Part shown: piece by piece, positions 24,837-35,858 of the stretch | Layout: the number at the start of each line of letters is the position of its first letter | Numbering within the stretch: position 1 is the first letter of the stretch | Origin: Yamagishiella unicocca | Lineage: Eukaryota; Chlorophyta; Chlorophyceae; Chlamydomonadales; Volvocaceae | Assembly (NCBI GenBank): GCA_003116995.1 | Contig: BDSL01000008.1 | Coordinates: forward strand, 496,001 to 560,000 | Direction: 5' to 3' | DNA: 64,000 bases | Made by a program: the position numbers and the translations under genes | Notes under the pieces: generated by a model | Seen by the model: only the letters and a program-made list of their open reading frames with translations | What the model was told of the DNA's origin: nothing | The model's database searches: none

Positions 24837-25574
24837 TTGCGGCTGACGGCGTAGAGGTTTGCGACCGGCATGGCATGCTGCCGGTGTGTGACATGGCAGC
24901 AGCTGGGCGGCTAGGGACCCCGCAGCCGGTTGCAGGTTGTGTACGCCGTGTGGAAGCCTTGTGGAAGCCTTCTGGCAGGCGTAGCTGCTGCAAGGCGTAG
25001 CTGCTGCAAGGTGTAGCTGCCTGAGACAGTGATGGGTGCCATCCGCCGGCTCAGGCCCGGGCATCCAACACAACAAATCATGTCGCACACTGTGCGTGCT
25101 CCGGAGGCGGCTGGCAGCAAGCGCTACCTGGATGCACCCAGGCGCACAAGCCGGCATGCCTGCGCCATCATGGTATCTGATGATGGCTGGTGATGGAGGC
25201 CAGCAGCACAGCGTACCATCTATGCTCCCGTCCTGCCGGTCCTGCCAGTCTTGCTGAGGACGTCAAGGCCCTCTAAAAGGTCCATAGGAGATGGGATGGG
25301 CGAAAGTTGCGTCGCCAGCGAACGAGACGGGGTACGGTTGCCCTTAGCCCGTCATGATCGGCCAACACGATACGGATCTGGCTGCGATAGTATACTAGGC
25401 AGGTGAAACTGTGCAGCACACAGCTGATGACCCCAACCTAATGTCTTTGCAACTTACGTTCATTGTGGTACGGCTCGCGGTTGCCCGCTTGGTGCGACCC
25501 CCCCCCCCCGAATCCACTGCTCCACCTCCCACCTCCATTTCCACTACCTCCGCTGAGCGCTTTTGACGCCGTCC

Positions 25575-25680
25575 AGTGACCTCAGCCAGCCCCCGTCAGC
25601 GACCAACAGTGACCTGAGCCAGCCCCCGTCAGCGACTAACAGTGACCTCAGCCAGCCCCCCGTCAGCGGCCAACAGGCCC
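25575..25680. repeat. About 33-bp tandem repeat, three copies
   Basis: Three direct copies of a unit starting AGTGACCTCAGCCAGCCCCC with small changes, in the 3' region of the F-box gene. Confidence 0.85.
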
Positions 25681-25779
25681 CATGCAAGCCTGCCAGCAAT
25701 CGCATCCAAACTAAGCACAGCCTGTGGTGGAGTTGGAGGATACACATGATGTAATAGCTGTCGCAAAACCAGCCAATCA

Positions 25780-25842
25780 CTGTTACATTTTTGATACACA
25801 TGTAAGGAGCCTGTTACATCTTTGATACACATGTTAGGAGCC
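25780..25842. repeat. 31-bp tandem duplication carrying two TGTAA signals
   Basis: Two direct copies built around TGTTACAT, TTTGATACACATGT and AGGAGCC. Each copy contributes a minus-strand TGTAA at the end of the F-box gene, so the duplication doubles the polyadenylation signal. Confidence 0.75.
25814..25818 (-). terminator. TGTAA polyadenylation signal of the F-box gene
   Basis: Minus-strand TGTAA about 73 bases after the stop codon, with a second copy at 25783-25787. Confidence 0.65.
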
Positions 25843-25890
25843 GTAGCCGTGGGTTATTGGCGGGGGCCCGCATGGGCAACATGACTCGTA

Positions 25891-28800
25891 TCAGAGCACC
25901 CCGAGGCCTTCCATGGCCCAGGTCATCGATCTCAGCAGGTACCCGATCAGCAACCCCCGCAACGCCTCCCGCCGATCCGCCGCGTCTAGCGGCTGGCTCC
26001 CAGCCACAGCCGCCCGCAACAGGCTGGCTCCCATGCGGCCACCAGCTGCTGCTGCTGCTGCCGCCCCCGCCGCTCCAAACGCGCCCGCCGCATCACCGGC
26101 TCCGTCATCCACCAGCGCGAGGCCCAGCGGGTTGTGGCGCGCGGGGCCACTCAGGACTTTCAGGGCGGCGGCCGCGAGGGTGCCGTACAGCAGGCCGTAC
26201 AGGCCGCGTACGACTTCGGCCTCACCGGCGCTGGTCGTACGCGCCGAGGCCTCCGAGGGGCCGCCGGCGAGGGGGCACGCCGCCGAGGGCGAGTGCGAAG
26301 GCGGGTGTGCGTGCGAGGGTGCCATTCCCCACACGTCGACAGCGGCCGCCACGGTAGCTGCTGCTGGCCGGGTTCCGCCACCAAGGCCGGCGACGGCGGC
26401 GCCGTGGCTACCCGAGGAGGCTGAGGAGCGGGCGCTAGGCGGCTGCGTCGGCGGCGCGGCGAGCGCCGCCGCCGCCGCCATTGCCGCCCGGAGCTCCAGC
26501 AGCGCCTCGCAGGTTGTGAGGCACATGTTGGCGTCCGAGCCCGTGGCTGCACTCGCCACGTCAAGCACCGCATGCGGCCAGGGGGCTGCAGGTACGCGGC
26601 GGGTCACGACGGAAGCAGCAGCTGACGCCCCAGCGACTGCGGCAGCTGCTCCGCCAACAGCCGCGCACCCCTGCACGCTCAGCATCCCGGATGCGGCAGC
26701 CGCCGCTGCAGCCGCAGCGCAACGCTTCGCCGCGTTGCTGCCTCCGTCGCACACAGAGTCGCGAGGAGGACTTGCAGCGGCTGCTGCTGCTGCTGCTGCC
26801 ACGAAGCCCCCTCTTATGGCGGCCACAGCTGCGACAAGCCTTCCGTACACCGCCACGACCTGACGCGTGGCGTGAAGTGCCTGCTCGAGCTCCAATCGTG
26901 CGGAAGCCGCCGCCGCCGCCGCCGCCGGAGAGGTGGGCACCGGCGGCTGATGGGCGTGTGGCGCTGGGGCCGGCGCAGCAGCCGCGTCGTCCTGGACGCC
27001 GCCTGCTGGTCGGACGGACGCGCCGGCGCTGTCCCTCCACTCGCGCGTGATCAGCGCGAGCAGGCGGAAGCGCACAGCCACGCACGTGGCGTAGACATCC
27101 TCGGGTGGCGGCGGTGCGGTGGCTGCGTCGGACGGCGTCGCGGACGGAGGCCGGCCAGGTGGCGGTGGAGGGGTGCACAGGCCGTGTCGCGAGGTCATGA
27201 CGGACGAGTGGAGTGGTTGTGCTCTGTAGCAGATTCATTGGGAGAGGGGTGTTGTTGTGGTTGGCCGAATGCAGAAACGCGTGTCGCCCGGCCGATAACG
27301 CTTCATAAGCAGGGCGAGCGGGAGCTCACGGCTCCATCTTTTGAGCGGGCAGGCGGCCATGCCAAAGGAGCCGCCCTGGACCAGGAGCATCAGGAGCGGA
27401 GTGGGTCGGTGCAACGACACGGAAACAGGTGGTTGTACTGAAAACCCAGTAGTACGGTGGGGGGCATGCGTCCCAAGATGCGGCTGAAGGCCGAGCGCAA
27501 AACCACAACGGAAAGCTGCAAGCCTGCTTCCCCCGTCGTGAAATTCTACGCCCCCGTCCGCCACCGCACATCAACACGACCCCGCTTACCCGGTAGCTGC
27601 TGTTGGTGGGGCAGCAGCGGCAGCGGCGCCGCGGCCGGTCCCTGCATGCAATTGCCACAGCGGAGCGAACCCTAAAACCCCAAGTAACTAGGCACTACAC
27701 GCGAGCTGAGTGATCGATGCATTTGCCGAGTGTGGTGCTGAAAGCTCACGCGGCCTCGCGGCCTCCCCCGGGTTGCAGGAAGTGCGGCAGGCGCATCATG
27801 CCATCAGGCGCCCGCACTCACACGTCACCGATGCGGCGATGAACCAGGGGTCTCCAACCACAGGAGGCAGCGGCTGCGGCGGCGTTGCGCTCCCGAGGCT
27901 CGCTCGTGTCGCTGCGCGTATGCGCGCAGATGCCACCTGGCACGAGCGAATGGACGCGGGAGCAGCAGCAGCAGCAGCAGCACCCTTCAGGCAGCGCTGA
28001 CAATGTGGAAAACATACGCAAACGGGTCAGCATCAGCACCGCGACCCGCACCCCTTGCCGTCATCACCCGCTTTTGTTAAAGCGGACGCAAACGGCTGTG
28101 CTGCCCAGAGGGCCCTTTGCCTCGACGAGGAAGGCCTGCTGCCCGATGATGACGTGGACGCCGCCACCAGTTTGCTTCGGTTGCGCGCAGCGAAGGCATC
28201 GTTCGCAAACGTCCGGGTCCCAGCATGCATGCTTGCGCTCAAAACCCTTAAGACCCCGGAAGCATCAGTGGCAGCCGTCCTTCAGGCTCCCGCACCGGAA
28301 TCGGGACTCGCGCATTAATCCCCCGGCCACCCGTCAATACCATGCTCAAGGTACCCGCCCGCCCGCACCAGGCACCCGCCATGCTCGAGGCACCCCCCGC
28401 ACAGGCGGCGCCTCACCTGCCGGCAACCCGCCGAGAACGCCCGCCACGCCTCGCGAGCGTACGGCACATTCGCGGCCGCCATCTCCAGCAGCCTCAGCTG
28501 CGCCTCCTCAGCTGCAGCCGCTTCAGCTGCAGCCGCCCACGCTGCACCAGCGGGTTCCGCACCCGCGGCATCCGCAGCCGCTGCGCCCGCGTGATCCAGC
28601 GCGCCGCATCCACCAAGAACCTCGACGCCGCGGGTGCTGACGCCGGTGCTGCTGCCGCTGCAGTGCTGCGGGGCTTCGAATCCCCCTTCCTCCCCGTCGC
28701 CAACAGCGCGCCCTCCGTGTCCACCAGCGCCCTGGCCGCTGCTGCAGGCCGCTGCCGACGCCCCGGACACGCCGCCCACCCCACCCGCGCCGCGCTTCGC

Positions 28801-31800
28801 CACTCCACGCGCCTCCTCTCCACTAACCGCGCCGCGGCTGCTCCAGGGGGGCAACCCCAAGAGCACATCGAGCACATCCAGTTGCGCCGCCGCCGCCGCC
28901 TCCTGGGCCCCTAAATCACCACAACCATCCGCACGCTCCGCGCCCGGCTGCAGCGCCTCGGCTGCTGCTGCTGCTGCTGCACCTGCTCCTGGCGCTACCG
29001 GTATTGCGCTACCCGCAGCCACGGCAGCAGCGTCATCCTCAGCAGCTCGGCTGTAGCAGGCCGTCGTGACGCGAGCTCCCGCGCTTCCTCCGGCGGTGAT
29101 GGCCGCTGCGGCGTGTAACACGCGCGCGACCGCGACGCTGGGTCTGAGGCCCAGGCGAACGAAGCCGCGGTCGGACCTGCAGACGAGCAGAGCCGCCGAG
29201 GGCGCCAGGCCCGAGCGGCAGGAGGCCCCGGCGCCGACCGATAGCGCGGCGGATGCTGGGTGGTAGAGCGCCGCCGTGGGGACCCGCGAGATGCGGTCCT
29301 GGGGGTGTGGGGTTGAGGGCGGCAGTGACGAGTCAGATCGAGCGGTCACCATCGCCTTGGTTTGGCGGCTGGTGGGGACGCCAGGTGGGGCAGCGGATAG
29401 GAAAGCAAACATGACATGCGGAGATTGTTGGTTCGCCGCTGCTGGTACGCAGGGCTTTATCTATGTGGCTATGAAAGCAAACGTGACTTGTGTAAAGTGT
29501 TGAGCCGCCACTACGTTGCGAACAGGGCCTCTGTTTGTGTGCGATGTGCCATGTGCTATGCGCAATGTGCGATGTGCGATGTGCGATGTGAGATGTGTGA
29601 TGCGCAATGTGCAATGTGCAATGTGCGCAATGTGCGATGTGCGATGTGCAATGTGCGATGTGCCATGTGCCATGTGCCATGTGCCATGTGCGATGTGCCA
29701 TGTGCTATGTGCGATGTGCGAAGTGCGAAGTGCGAAGCAATGCGCGATGTGTGATGTGTGATGTGCGTGATGCACGATGTGCGATGTGCGATGTGTGATG
29801 TGCGATTTGCGATGTGCGATTTGCGATGTGAGATGTGAGATGTGAGATGTGCAATGTGCAATGTGCGACTTGCGATTTGCAATTTGCGATTTGCGATTTG
29901 CGATTTGCGATTTGCGATTTGCGATTTGCGATTTGCGATTTGCGATTTGCGATTTGCGATTTGCGATTTGCGATTTGCGATTTGCGATTTGCGATTTGCG
30001 ATTTGCGATTTGCGATTTGCGATGAGCAATGTGATGTGCAATGTGTGATTTGCGGTTTGCGATTTGCGATTTGCGATTTGCAATGTGCAATGCGCGATGC
30101 GTGATGCGCGATGCGTGATGTGCGATGTGCGATGTGCGATGTGCGATGTGCGATGTGCGATGTGCGATGTGCGATGTGCGATGTGCGAAGTGCGAAGTGC
30201 GAAGTGCGAAGTGCGATGTGCGAAGTGCGAAGTGCGAAGTGCAAAGTGCGATGTGCGATGTGCGAAGTGCGAAGTGCGAAGTGCGAAGTGCGAAGTGCGA
30301 AGTGCGAAGTGCGAAGTGCGATGTGTGATGTGTGATGTGTGATGTGCGATGTGCGATTTGCAATGTGCGATGTGCGATGTGCGAAGTGCAATGTGCAATG
30401 TGTGATTTGCGGTTTGCGATTTGCGATTTGTAATTTGCGATGTCTAACGATTTGCGATGTGTAATGCGCAATGCGCAATGTGCGATGTGCGATGTGCAAT
30501 GTGTGATGTGCAATGTGCGATGTGCGATGTGCGATGTGCGATGTGCGATGTGCGATGTGCGATGTGCGATGTGCGATGTGCGATGTGCGATGTGCGATGT
30601 GCGATGTGCGATTTGTGATTTGCGATTTGCGATTTGCGATTTGCGATTTGCGATTTGCAATGTGCGATGTGCGAAGTGCAATGTGCAATGTGTGATTTGC
30701 GGTTTGCGATTTTCGATTTGTGATTTGCGATGTGTAACGATTTGCGATGTGTAATGCGCAATGCACAATGTGCAATGTGCGATGTGCGATGTGTGATGTG
30801 CGATGTGCGATGTGCGATGTGCGATGTGCGATGTGCGATGTGCGATGTGCGATGTGCGATGTGCGATGTGCGATGTGCGATGTGCGATGTGCGATGTGCA
30901 ATGTGCAATGTGCAATGTGCAATTTGCAATGTGCAATGTGCGATGTGCGAAGTGCGATGTTTGGTGTGCAATGTGCAATTTGCGAAGTGCAATTTGCGAT
31001 GTGCAATGTGCAATGTGCGATTTGCGATTTGCGATTTGCGATTTGCGATTTGCGATTTACGATTTGCGATTTGCGATTTGCAATGTGCGATGTGCGATGT
31101 GCGATTTGCGAAGTGCAATGTGCAATGTGTGATTTGCGGTTTGCGATTTGCGATTTGTGATTTGCGATGTGTAACGATTTGCGATGTGTAATGCGCAATG
31201 CGCAATGTGCAATGTGCGATGTGCGATGTGCGATGTGCGATGTGCGATGTGCGATGTGCGATGTGTGATGTGCGATATGCGATGTGCGATGTGCGATGTG
31301 CGATGTGCGATGTGCGATGTGCGATGTGCAATGTGCAATGTGCAATGTGCAATGTGCGATGTGCGAAGTGCGATGTGCGATGTGCAATGTGCAATGTGCG
31401 AAGTGCAATTTGCGAAGTGCAATGTGCGATGTGCGATGTGCGATGTGCGATGTGCGATGTGCAATGTGCGATTTGCTGTTTGCGATTTGCGATTTGCGAT
31501 CGATGTGCGAAGTGCAATGTGCAATGTGTGATTTGCGATTTGCGATTTGCGATTTGCGATTTGCGATTTGCGATTTGCGATTTGCGATTTGCGATTTGCA
31601 ATGTGCAATGTGCAATGCGCAATGCACAATGTGCAATGTGCGATGTGCAATGTGACCCGTGTATGCGAGAAAAAAACGTTTAGAACAGACGTTTTGAGGT
31701 GCATGCTGGAGAATTGGGTTGAGGATATGAAAGACGAAGGGAGCTAAGCTAAATCGGCTGCGGCGAGATGAAAGGGAGTGGACACCGGTCTGTCCGCAGA

Positions 31801-32990
31801 GGTGGCAGCTAGGTGGCGGCAAGCGGTTGATGGCAAGGAATGGGAATGGGAACACAGACTGTCGGTTTGAGATGTCGATGTAGATAGATGTCGGTGGAGT
31901 CTGGGTGGAGGCGCCTCTGTGGGGCTCAAAACGCCGCGCCCACCTGCAGCTGGCCGCTGACCCTCTCCGCGAGTGAGTCCACGTCGACAACCCCCAGCAG
32001 GGAACGCAGATTGTGCAGGGGCACGCTCAGCGGGAACTTGGACGAGCGCCCCTCCTCAACCCGTACGTTGAGAATCTGAAAGGCATGGTGGAGCTACTGC
32101 TGTTGGTGGTGGTGTTTTTGGGGTTGGTGGTGGTCATGGTGATGGTGTGGCTGGTAGCGCGGATGTGTGCAGCAGTGCTTATGTACGTGCAGCCGCGCCG
32201 TCCCCCCAGGCGCCACGACCACGTACGCGCGCCGGCCAACCGACCAACCACCCGGCCAACCGACCAACCAACCTGGGGCGGCACGTGCAGTATATTCGCG
32301 ACGCTGTACCGCACGGCCCGGACCAGGGGGCCGCCTGCAACGGCAAGCAGAGCCACGGCAGCCGTCGCCGGGAGAACCATATTATTGCCGCTGCTGCCTT
32401 TGTCACGTCATGATGGGGTGGACCCGATCCGAGTGCGTGGTTGATTGGGACGACCCCTAGGGCGCGCTGCCAGGCTGCCTCCCGCATATGAAGCCCCTGG
32501 CCAGCCACTCCCTAACACACCATCCCTGCCACAGAATTCGTGCATCCCTTCCCTCCCCCACCTAAGCGCCTCCCTGGCCATAACGACGGCGCGCCTGTCG
32601 TTAGACGCGGATTCGTGGCACGGGTATGAAGGTCAGGGTGTGACATTCAGGCAAGGGCCGTCCGGGGGACAATTTGTGTGGGTTTCTGAGCTTACCGCAA
32701 ATGCAATAGAAGGACCGGCAAGTTTGGGCAAGAAAACACAGGCTGGCAACATCGAGGCGCCCCAGCAAGTCCAAGAGCATATGCTGAGGCAGAGATTCCA
32801 AGATAATACATGGCCCAGTAATTTGGTCTCCGGCAGCGGAGTTGCCAAGGCCCGGGCTTTCATGTGGAGCCGTGGAATTGTGGACTTGGCGATCACGCAA
32901 ATGCCGATTGAGGTTTTGTGGTGTCATCATGTTGATGCTGGTAAGTGGAATGCACATTACTGCAACCAGCCGAACACTAGGGCGATGCAA
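25891..32990 (-). CDS. F-box protein, Ala-rich, with a satellite-filled intron
   Basis: Well-supported exons, joined in phase: 32696-32990, 32273-32334, 31944-32075 and 28417-29298. The first encodes an F-box-like block (LPQHMLLDLLGRLDVASLC, then AQTCRSFYCIC), the surface by which such proteins bind Skp1 in SCF ubiquitin ligases. The next exons give GPLVRAVRYSVANILHVPPQ and ILNVRVEEGRSSKFPLSV. Exon 4 starts DRISRVPTAALYHPAS and becomes Ala/Gly-rich. A fifth exon near 28068-28246 reads CWDPDVCERCLRC and GGGVHVIIGQQAFLVEAKG; its acceptor is uncertain. Coding sequence resumes by 27198 and runs open for 435 codons to the stop, ending YLLRSMTWAMEGLGVL. Splicing between 28068 and 27198 is unresolved, so that last part could be a separate gene. 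The start could also be at 32930 or 32927. Confidence 0.6.
29530..31657. repeat. 2.1 kb satellite of 7-bp units with higher-order structure
   Basis: Continuous tandem array of heptamers. The plus strand reads TGCGATG, TGCGATT, TGCGAAG or TGCAATG. Homogeneous blocks alternate, for example TTGCGAT at 29880-30020, GTGCGAT at 30118-30185 and GTGCGAA at 30185-30320. A longer block containing GATTTGCGGTTTGCGAT, then TAACGATTTGCGATGTGTAA and GCGCAATGCGCAATGTGC recurs near 30402, 30689 and 31129, showing higher-order duplication. It lies entirely within intron 3 of the F-box gene. Confidence 0.95.
31658..31790 (+). repeat. Dispersed repeat module, copy 2 (next to the satellite)
   Basis: Similar over about 130 bases to 8455-8600. 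It abuts the right end of the heptamer satellite, inside intron 3 of the F-box gene. Confidence 0.75.
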
Positions 32991-33294
32991 TGAAGTACGA
33001 CCGTTCCGGCAATAAGTTAGCCAGCGGTCGGTTGCCGTCTACCATTTGCTACACCTAGCAAGACAAAGTATATTGCCTGCGATAAGTCTAACCGAGGTAC
33101 AGATTTCCATAAGGACTTCTGCCGCCAACTTTTCTCTTGTATGCTCTTATTGAGCTTCTTTACTTTGACACGCTCTAAGTCGTGAAAAGGCAGATATAGC
33201 AGATAATATTGCATCCAGATAGCTACCTAAAGACGGCTGAAGTCGCTGGTGTCTGCGGTGTGCTTGGAGGCACTGTACTGGCCGGCAGGACGAA
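32991..33294. promoter_or_regulatory. Divergent promoter region, F-box gene / PHF5A
   Basis: Only 304 bases separate the two divergent start codons, and the stretch is more AT-rich than its surroundings. It should contain both core promoters; no specific factor site is assigned. Confidence 0.55.
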
Positions 33295-33937
33295 ATGGCC
33301 AAGCATCATCCCGATCTCATTATGTGCATGAAGCAGCCGGGCGTAGGTGAGTATCTTAGTGCGGATGTCCCCTTGGGTCAGGGCATGAACGGCTGGTTCA
33401 GGCGGTATAACGTTGCATGTGCCCGCTTGCAGCCATCGGCCGCTTGTGCGAGAAGTGCGACGGCAAGTGCCCTATTTGCGATTCGTACGTGCGACCGTGC
33501 ACTTTGGTGCGGGTCTGCGACGAATGCAACTACGGATCCTACGAAGGCCGCTGCGTAATTTGCGGTGGGATAGGCATCTCGGACGCCTACTACTGTAAGG
33601 AATGCACCTTGCAAGAAAAAGACGTGAGTCACGCCGGGTCCCCTAGTTTACCCTGTGACGTGTATAGGCTGCGGTTCTAACTCGCATAGGGTTCCATAGG
33701 CGGAGCGCAATGACGTGCTGTGTGTTGTCTTCGGGAGGTGGAGTGTGGGCCCTGCACCCATCCTCCTGAGCATCTTGCCACCTGCCCATAACAATGCCCT
33801 CATCTTCCCTGCGCCCTCGGCGGCACCCCCGGCTGCACCCTCGGCAGAGAGATGGATGTCCAAAGATCATCAACTTGGGCTCGGCGAAGACGGATTTGTT
33901 CTATGAGCGGAAAAAGTACGGGTTCAAGAAGCGGTAG
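33295..33937 (+). CDS. PHF5A: PHD finger-like splicing factor PHF5A/Rds3 (SF3b subunit)
   Basis: Small zinc-knot protein of the U2 snRNP SF3b complex, where it helps recognise the intron branch site in the nucleus. Three exons join in phase: 33295-33346, 33433-33623, 33848-33937, giving exactly 110 aa, the universal length of this family. The protein starts [17 protein letters not shown] and continues with [50 protein letters not shown] and [10 protein letters not shown]; the CxxC pairs of the zinc knots are all present. Exon 1 must end at 33346 (GTAG before GTGAGT) rather than at the earlier GTAGGT to keep phase. Confidence 0.98.
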
Positions 33938-35858
33938 CAGCTGACGGACGGTGTGCGGGCGTAGCAGTGCCATGCCACTGGAGCACACCTCTGCCTAGGT
34001 CGGTGATACTCGCAGCCATCGGGATGGGGACAGCAAGGGGGTAATGGGGGAAGTAGGGGATGCGTGGATGTGGTTATGAGATCGATCCTGATGCACCTGG
34101 TATAAAGGGCGGAGGGTTTAGCTCGGGCCCGGGCCCAACCCAGCCTGGACGGCCGACCGTACGTTGTGTGCTAACGGATATGGCACGAGACGCTCAGGCC
34201 TTCCTAACATTTGACGTCACAGAACCACTGATGCACCCTTCCGAGTGGTAGCGTGAAGCATTATGTGGCGGGCCGCGCAAATGTGGTCGACCGGCGTTGG
34301 AAGGCCACCCGCCGAGGAGCAGGGGCAGTCCGGCGTGCGTTGGCCAGCCTGCCCGGCGGTATACGGGCGAGAGCGCAAAAGCCCTTCTTGCAAGGATATT
34401 GCTGACGCGGTTTGAGGGTCATTGCGTGTTGTCAGATGAGCGGGCGGCGTTCGCCCGTGTGCTAGACGGATCATGGGACATACGGTATCGCGTGCGTTCG
34501 AAACGTGTAGTCGAGCCTGGCAAAACTAGACTTACCCCCTCCCTCCTGCTCGCGCGTGGGATGTGGTGTCGGCGGAGCTCGGCTGGCAACTCCCTGGTGG
34601 GTATAATGCGGGCTGCTAGCAGGCAGAGTCGCCAGCCATGTACGGCAAGTTTTTGCGAACGGCACCCTAAGGGTTTCTTGACCGGCACCCATGGCGCGAA
34701 GGAGATTGCTGTGTGTTGTGGCGCGAAACGGTTAGTCAAAATGGCGGGAAGGCCTTCTTAAGTACCCTTTCCTGTTAGCGGTTGGCGGTTGTAAGGCCCT
34801 GCTGCACGCTTGATCCTGGCGTACCTGCCATACCTCATCGACGCCCGAGCAAATGCCTGGCGGCAGGGTTGGTTGGCGCAAGGTGTCTCCGAAGGAGTCG
34901 TGACTCGCCATGTGTTCGCGGACGCCGCCAGCTGTAGCGATGGCTTTGAGTTATTGCCCTGTCCGCGAGCCGTTGCCCTTAGTCTCCTACCTCCGCTCTG
35001 CTTTCAAGAAGGGAAGGGAAAAAATGCTCGCACGGCGGCAGAAACTGGAAACGCTACAAGTGAGCAGCAGAAGCAGAGGGGCGCCAAGTCCTTGAATAGA
35101 ATGGACCGCCAAAGGCCATACTGGCGTCGCTGGAGTCTGTTGCTGAGAGGTAATAGGGGGTTAGTGGCAAGGGGAAACGGCGCCCAGAGTAATCGAGAAG
35201 AGGTTTGAGGCGCAATTGTCCATAAGGCGTCCCGCGGGTGCCCATAAGGCGTCCCGCGGGTGTCCATGGCTCGAGGGAGGTCCGGAAGGTGCGTAGAGCA
35301 CTACACGGAGGGGAACGGAGGGGGCCCAGCCCTGGGGCTTCTGCGCACACTTGAAAATCGAAGGGAATGAACGAAGGACTTGCTCCTTTGTATATTGTCT
35401 TTACAACTGTGTGTAGCAAGGGGAAGCTGTGGACCACACGGGACCATCTTCTAGGCCATAACTTGGAAACGGCAGGTAGGATACGGATCCCAGAATCCAG
35501 CCTGGATTCGTACCATTAACATCTGCCCGTGGTTGAAAGATAAATGACGGATGATATTTTTATAGTCCGCCGCACCCTTGTGTTGACAGGTGTTGATAGC
35601 TAGGCCACAAAGAGAACTTACTAGCAAATTAGATACTTCATACTAATGCACTTGCCGTTCCGCGTTCATCTGCATACATAGAGGTTTGAGTGCTTTGAGT
35701 AATCTTTATAGCATTTCGATCGAGCTTCTTCTTGAAACCGATTATCTTGGGGGCCAGGGCCTGCCTGAGCAACTTGGTCCCTGGTGCAGCTTCGCCTTTT
35801 CCCGCCTCCAGTTTCCGTCCTCGCTCGCTGCGTTTAACCGTTCTTTCTCCACCCAGTC
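33938..35858. other. Intergenic region between PHF5A and the HD-domain gene
   Basis: About 1.9 kb with the PHF5A 3' UTR in its left part. An open frame at 34810-35208 (starting ILAYLPYLIDARANAWRQG) looks somewhat protein-like but has no family assignment and may be a mobile-element remnant. A short duplication (CATAAGGCGTCCCGCGGGTG) lies at 35219-35268. The right part is AT-richer and should hold the HD-gene promoter. Confidence 0.55.
34790..34794 (+). terminator. TGTAA polyadenylation signal, probably of PHF5A
   Basis: First plus-strand TGTAA found after the PHF5A stop, about 850 bases downstream, so the 3' UTR would be long. Confidence 0.4.

Larger units (their letters stand above)
24324..25890. 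other. Convergent intergenic region
   Basis: About 1.5 kb between the stop codons of the epimerase-like (+) and F-box (-) genes. It holds their 3' UTRs, their TGTAA signals and two short tandem repeats. I see no additional gene. Confidence 0.7.

Noticed and set aside
24061..24993. Minus-strand frame of 310 codons after the epimerase-like gene.
   Set aside because: Overlaps the last coding exon and 3' UTR of a supported gene on the other strand; composition is Arg/Pro-rich as expected of a shadow frame.
29705..31990. Minus-strand frame of 761 codons with IAHRTSH/IANRKSQ repeats.
   Set aside because: It comes from the stop-free 7-bp satellite; all three minus-strand frames show the same pattern, and it overlaps a real exon (31944-32075) in a different frame.
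32601..32700. Continuation of the F-box exon to the in-frame stop near 32601.
   Set aside because: A GTAAGC donor at 32695 joins in phase to two further exons with protein-like sequence, so the extra frame is intronic.
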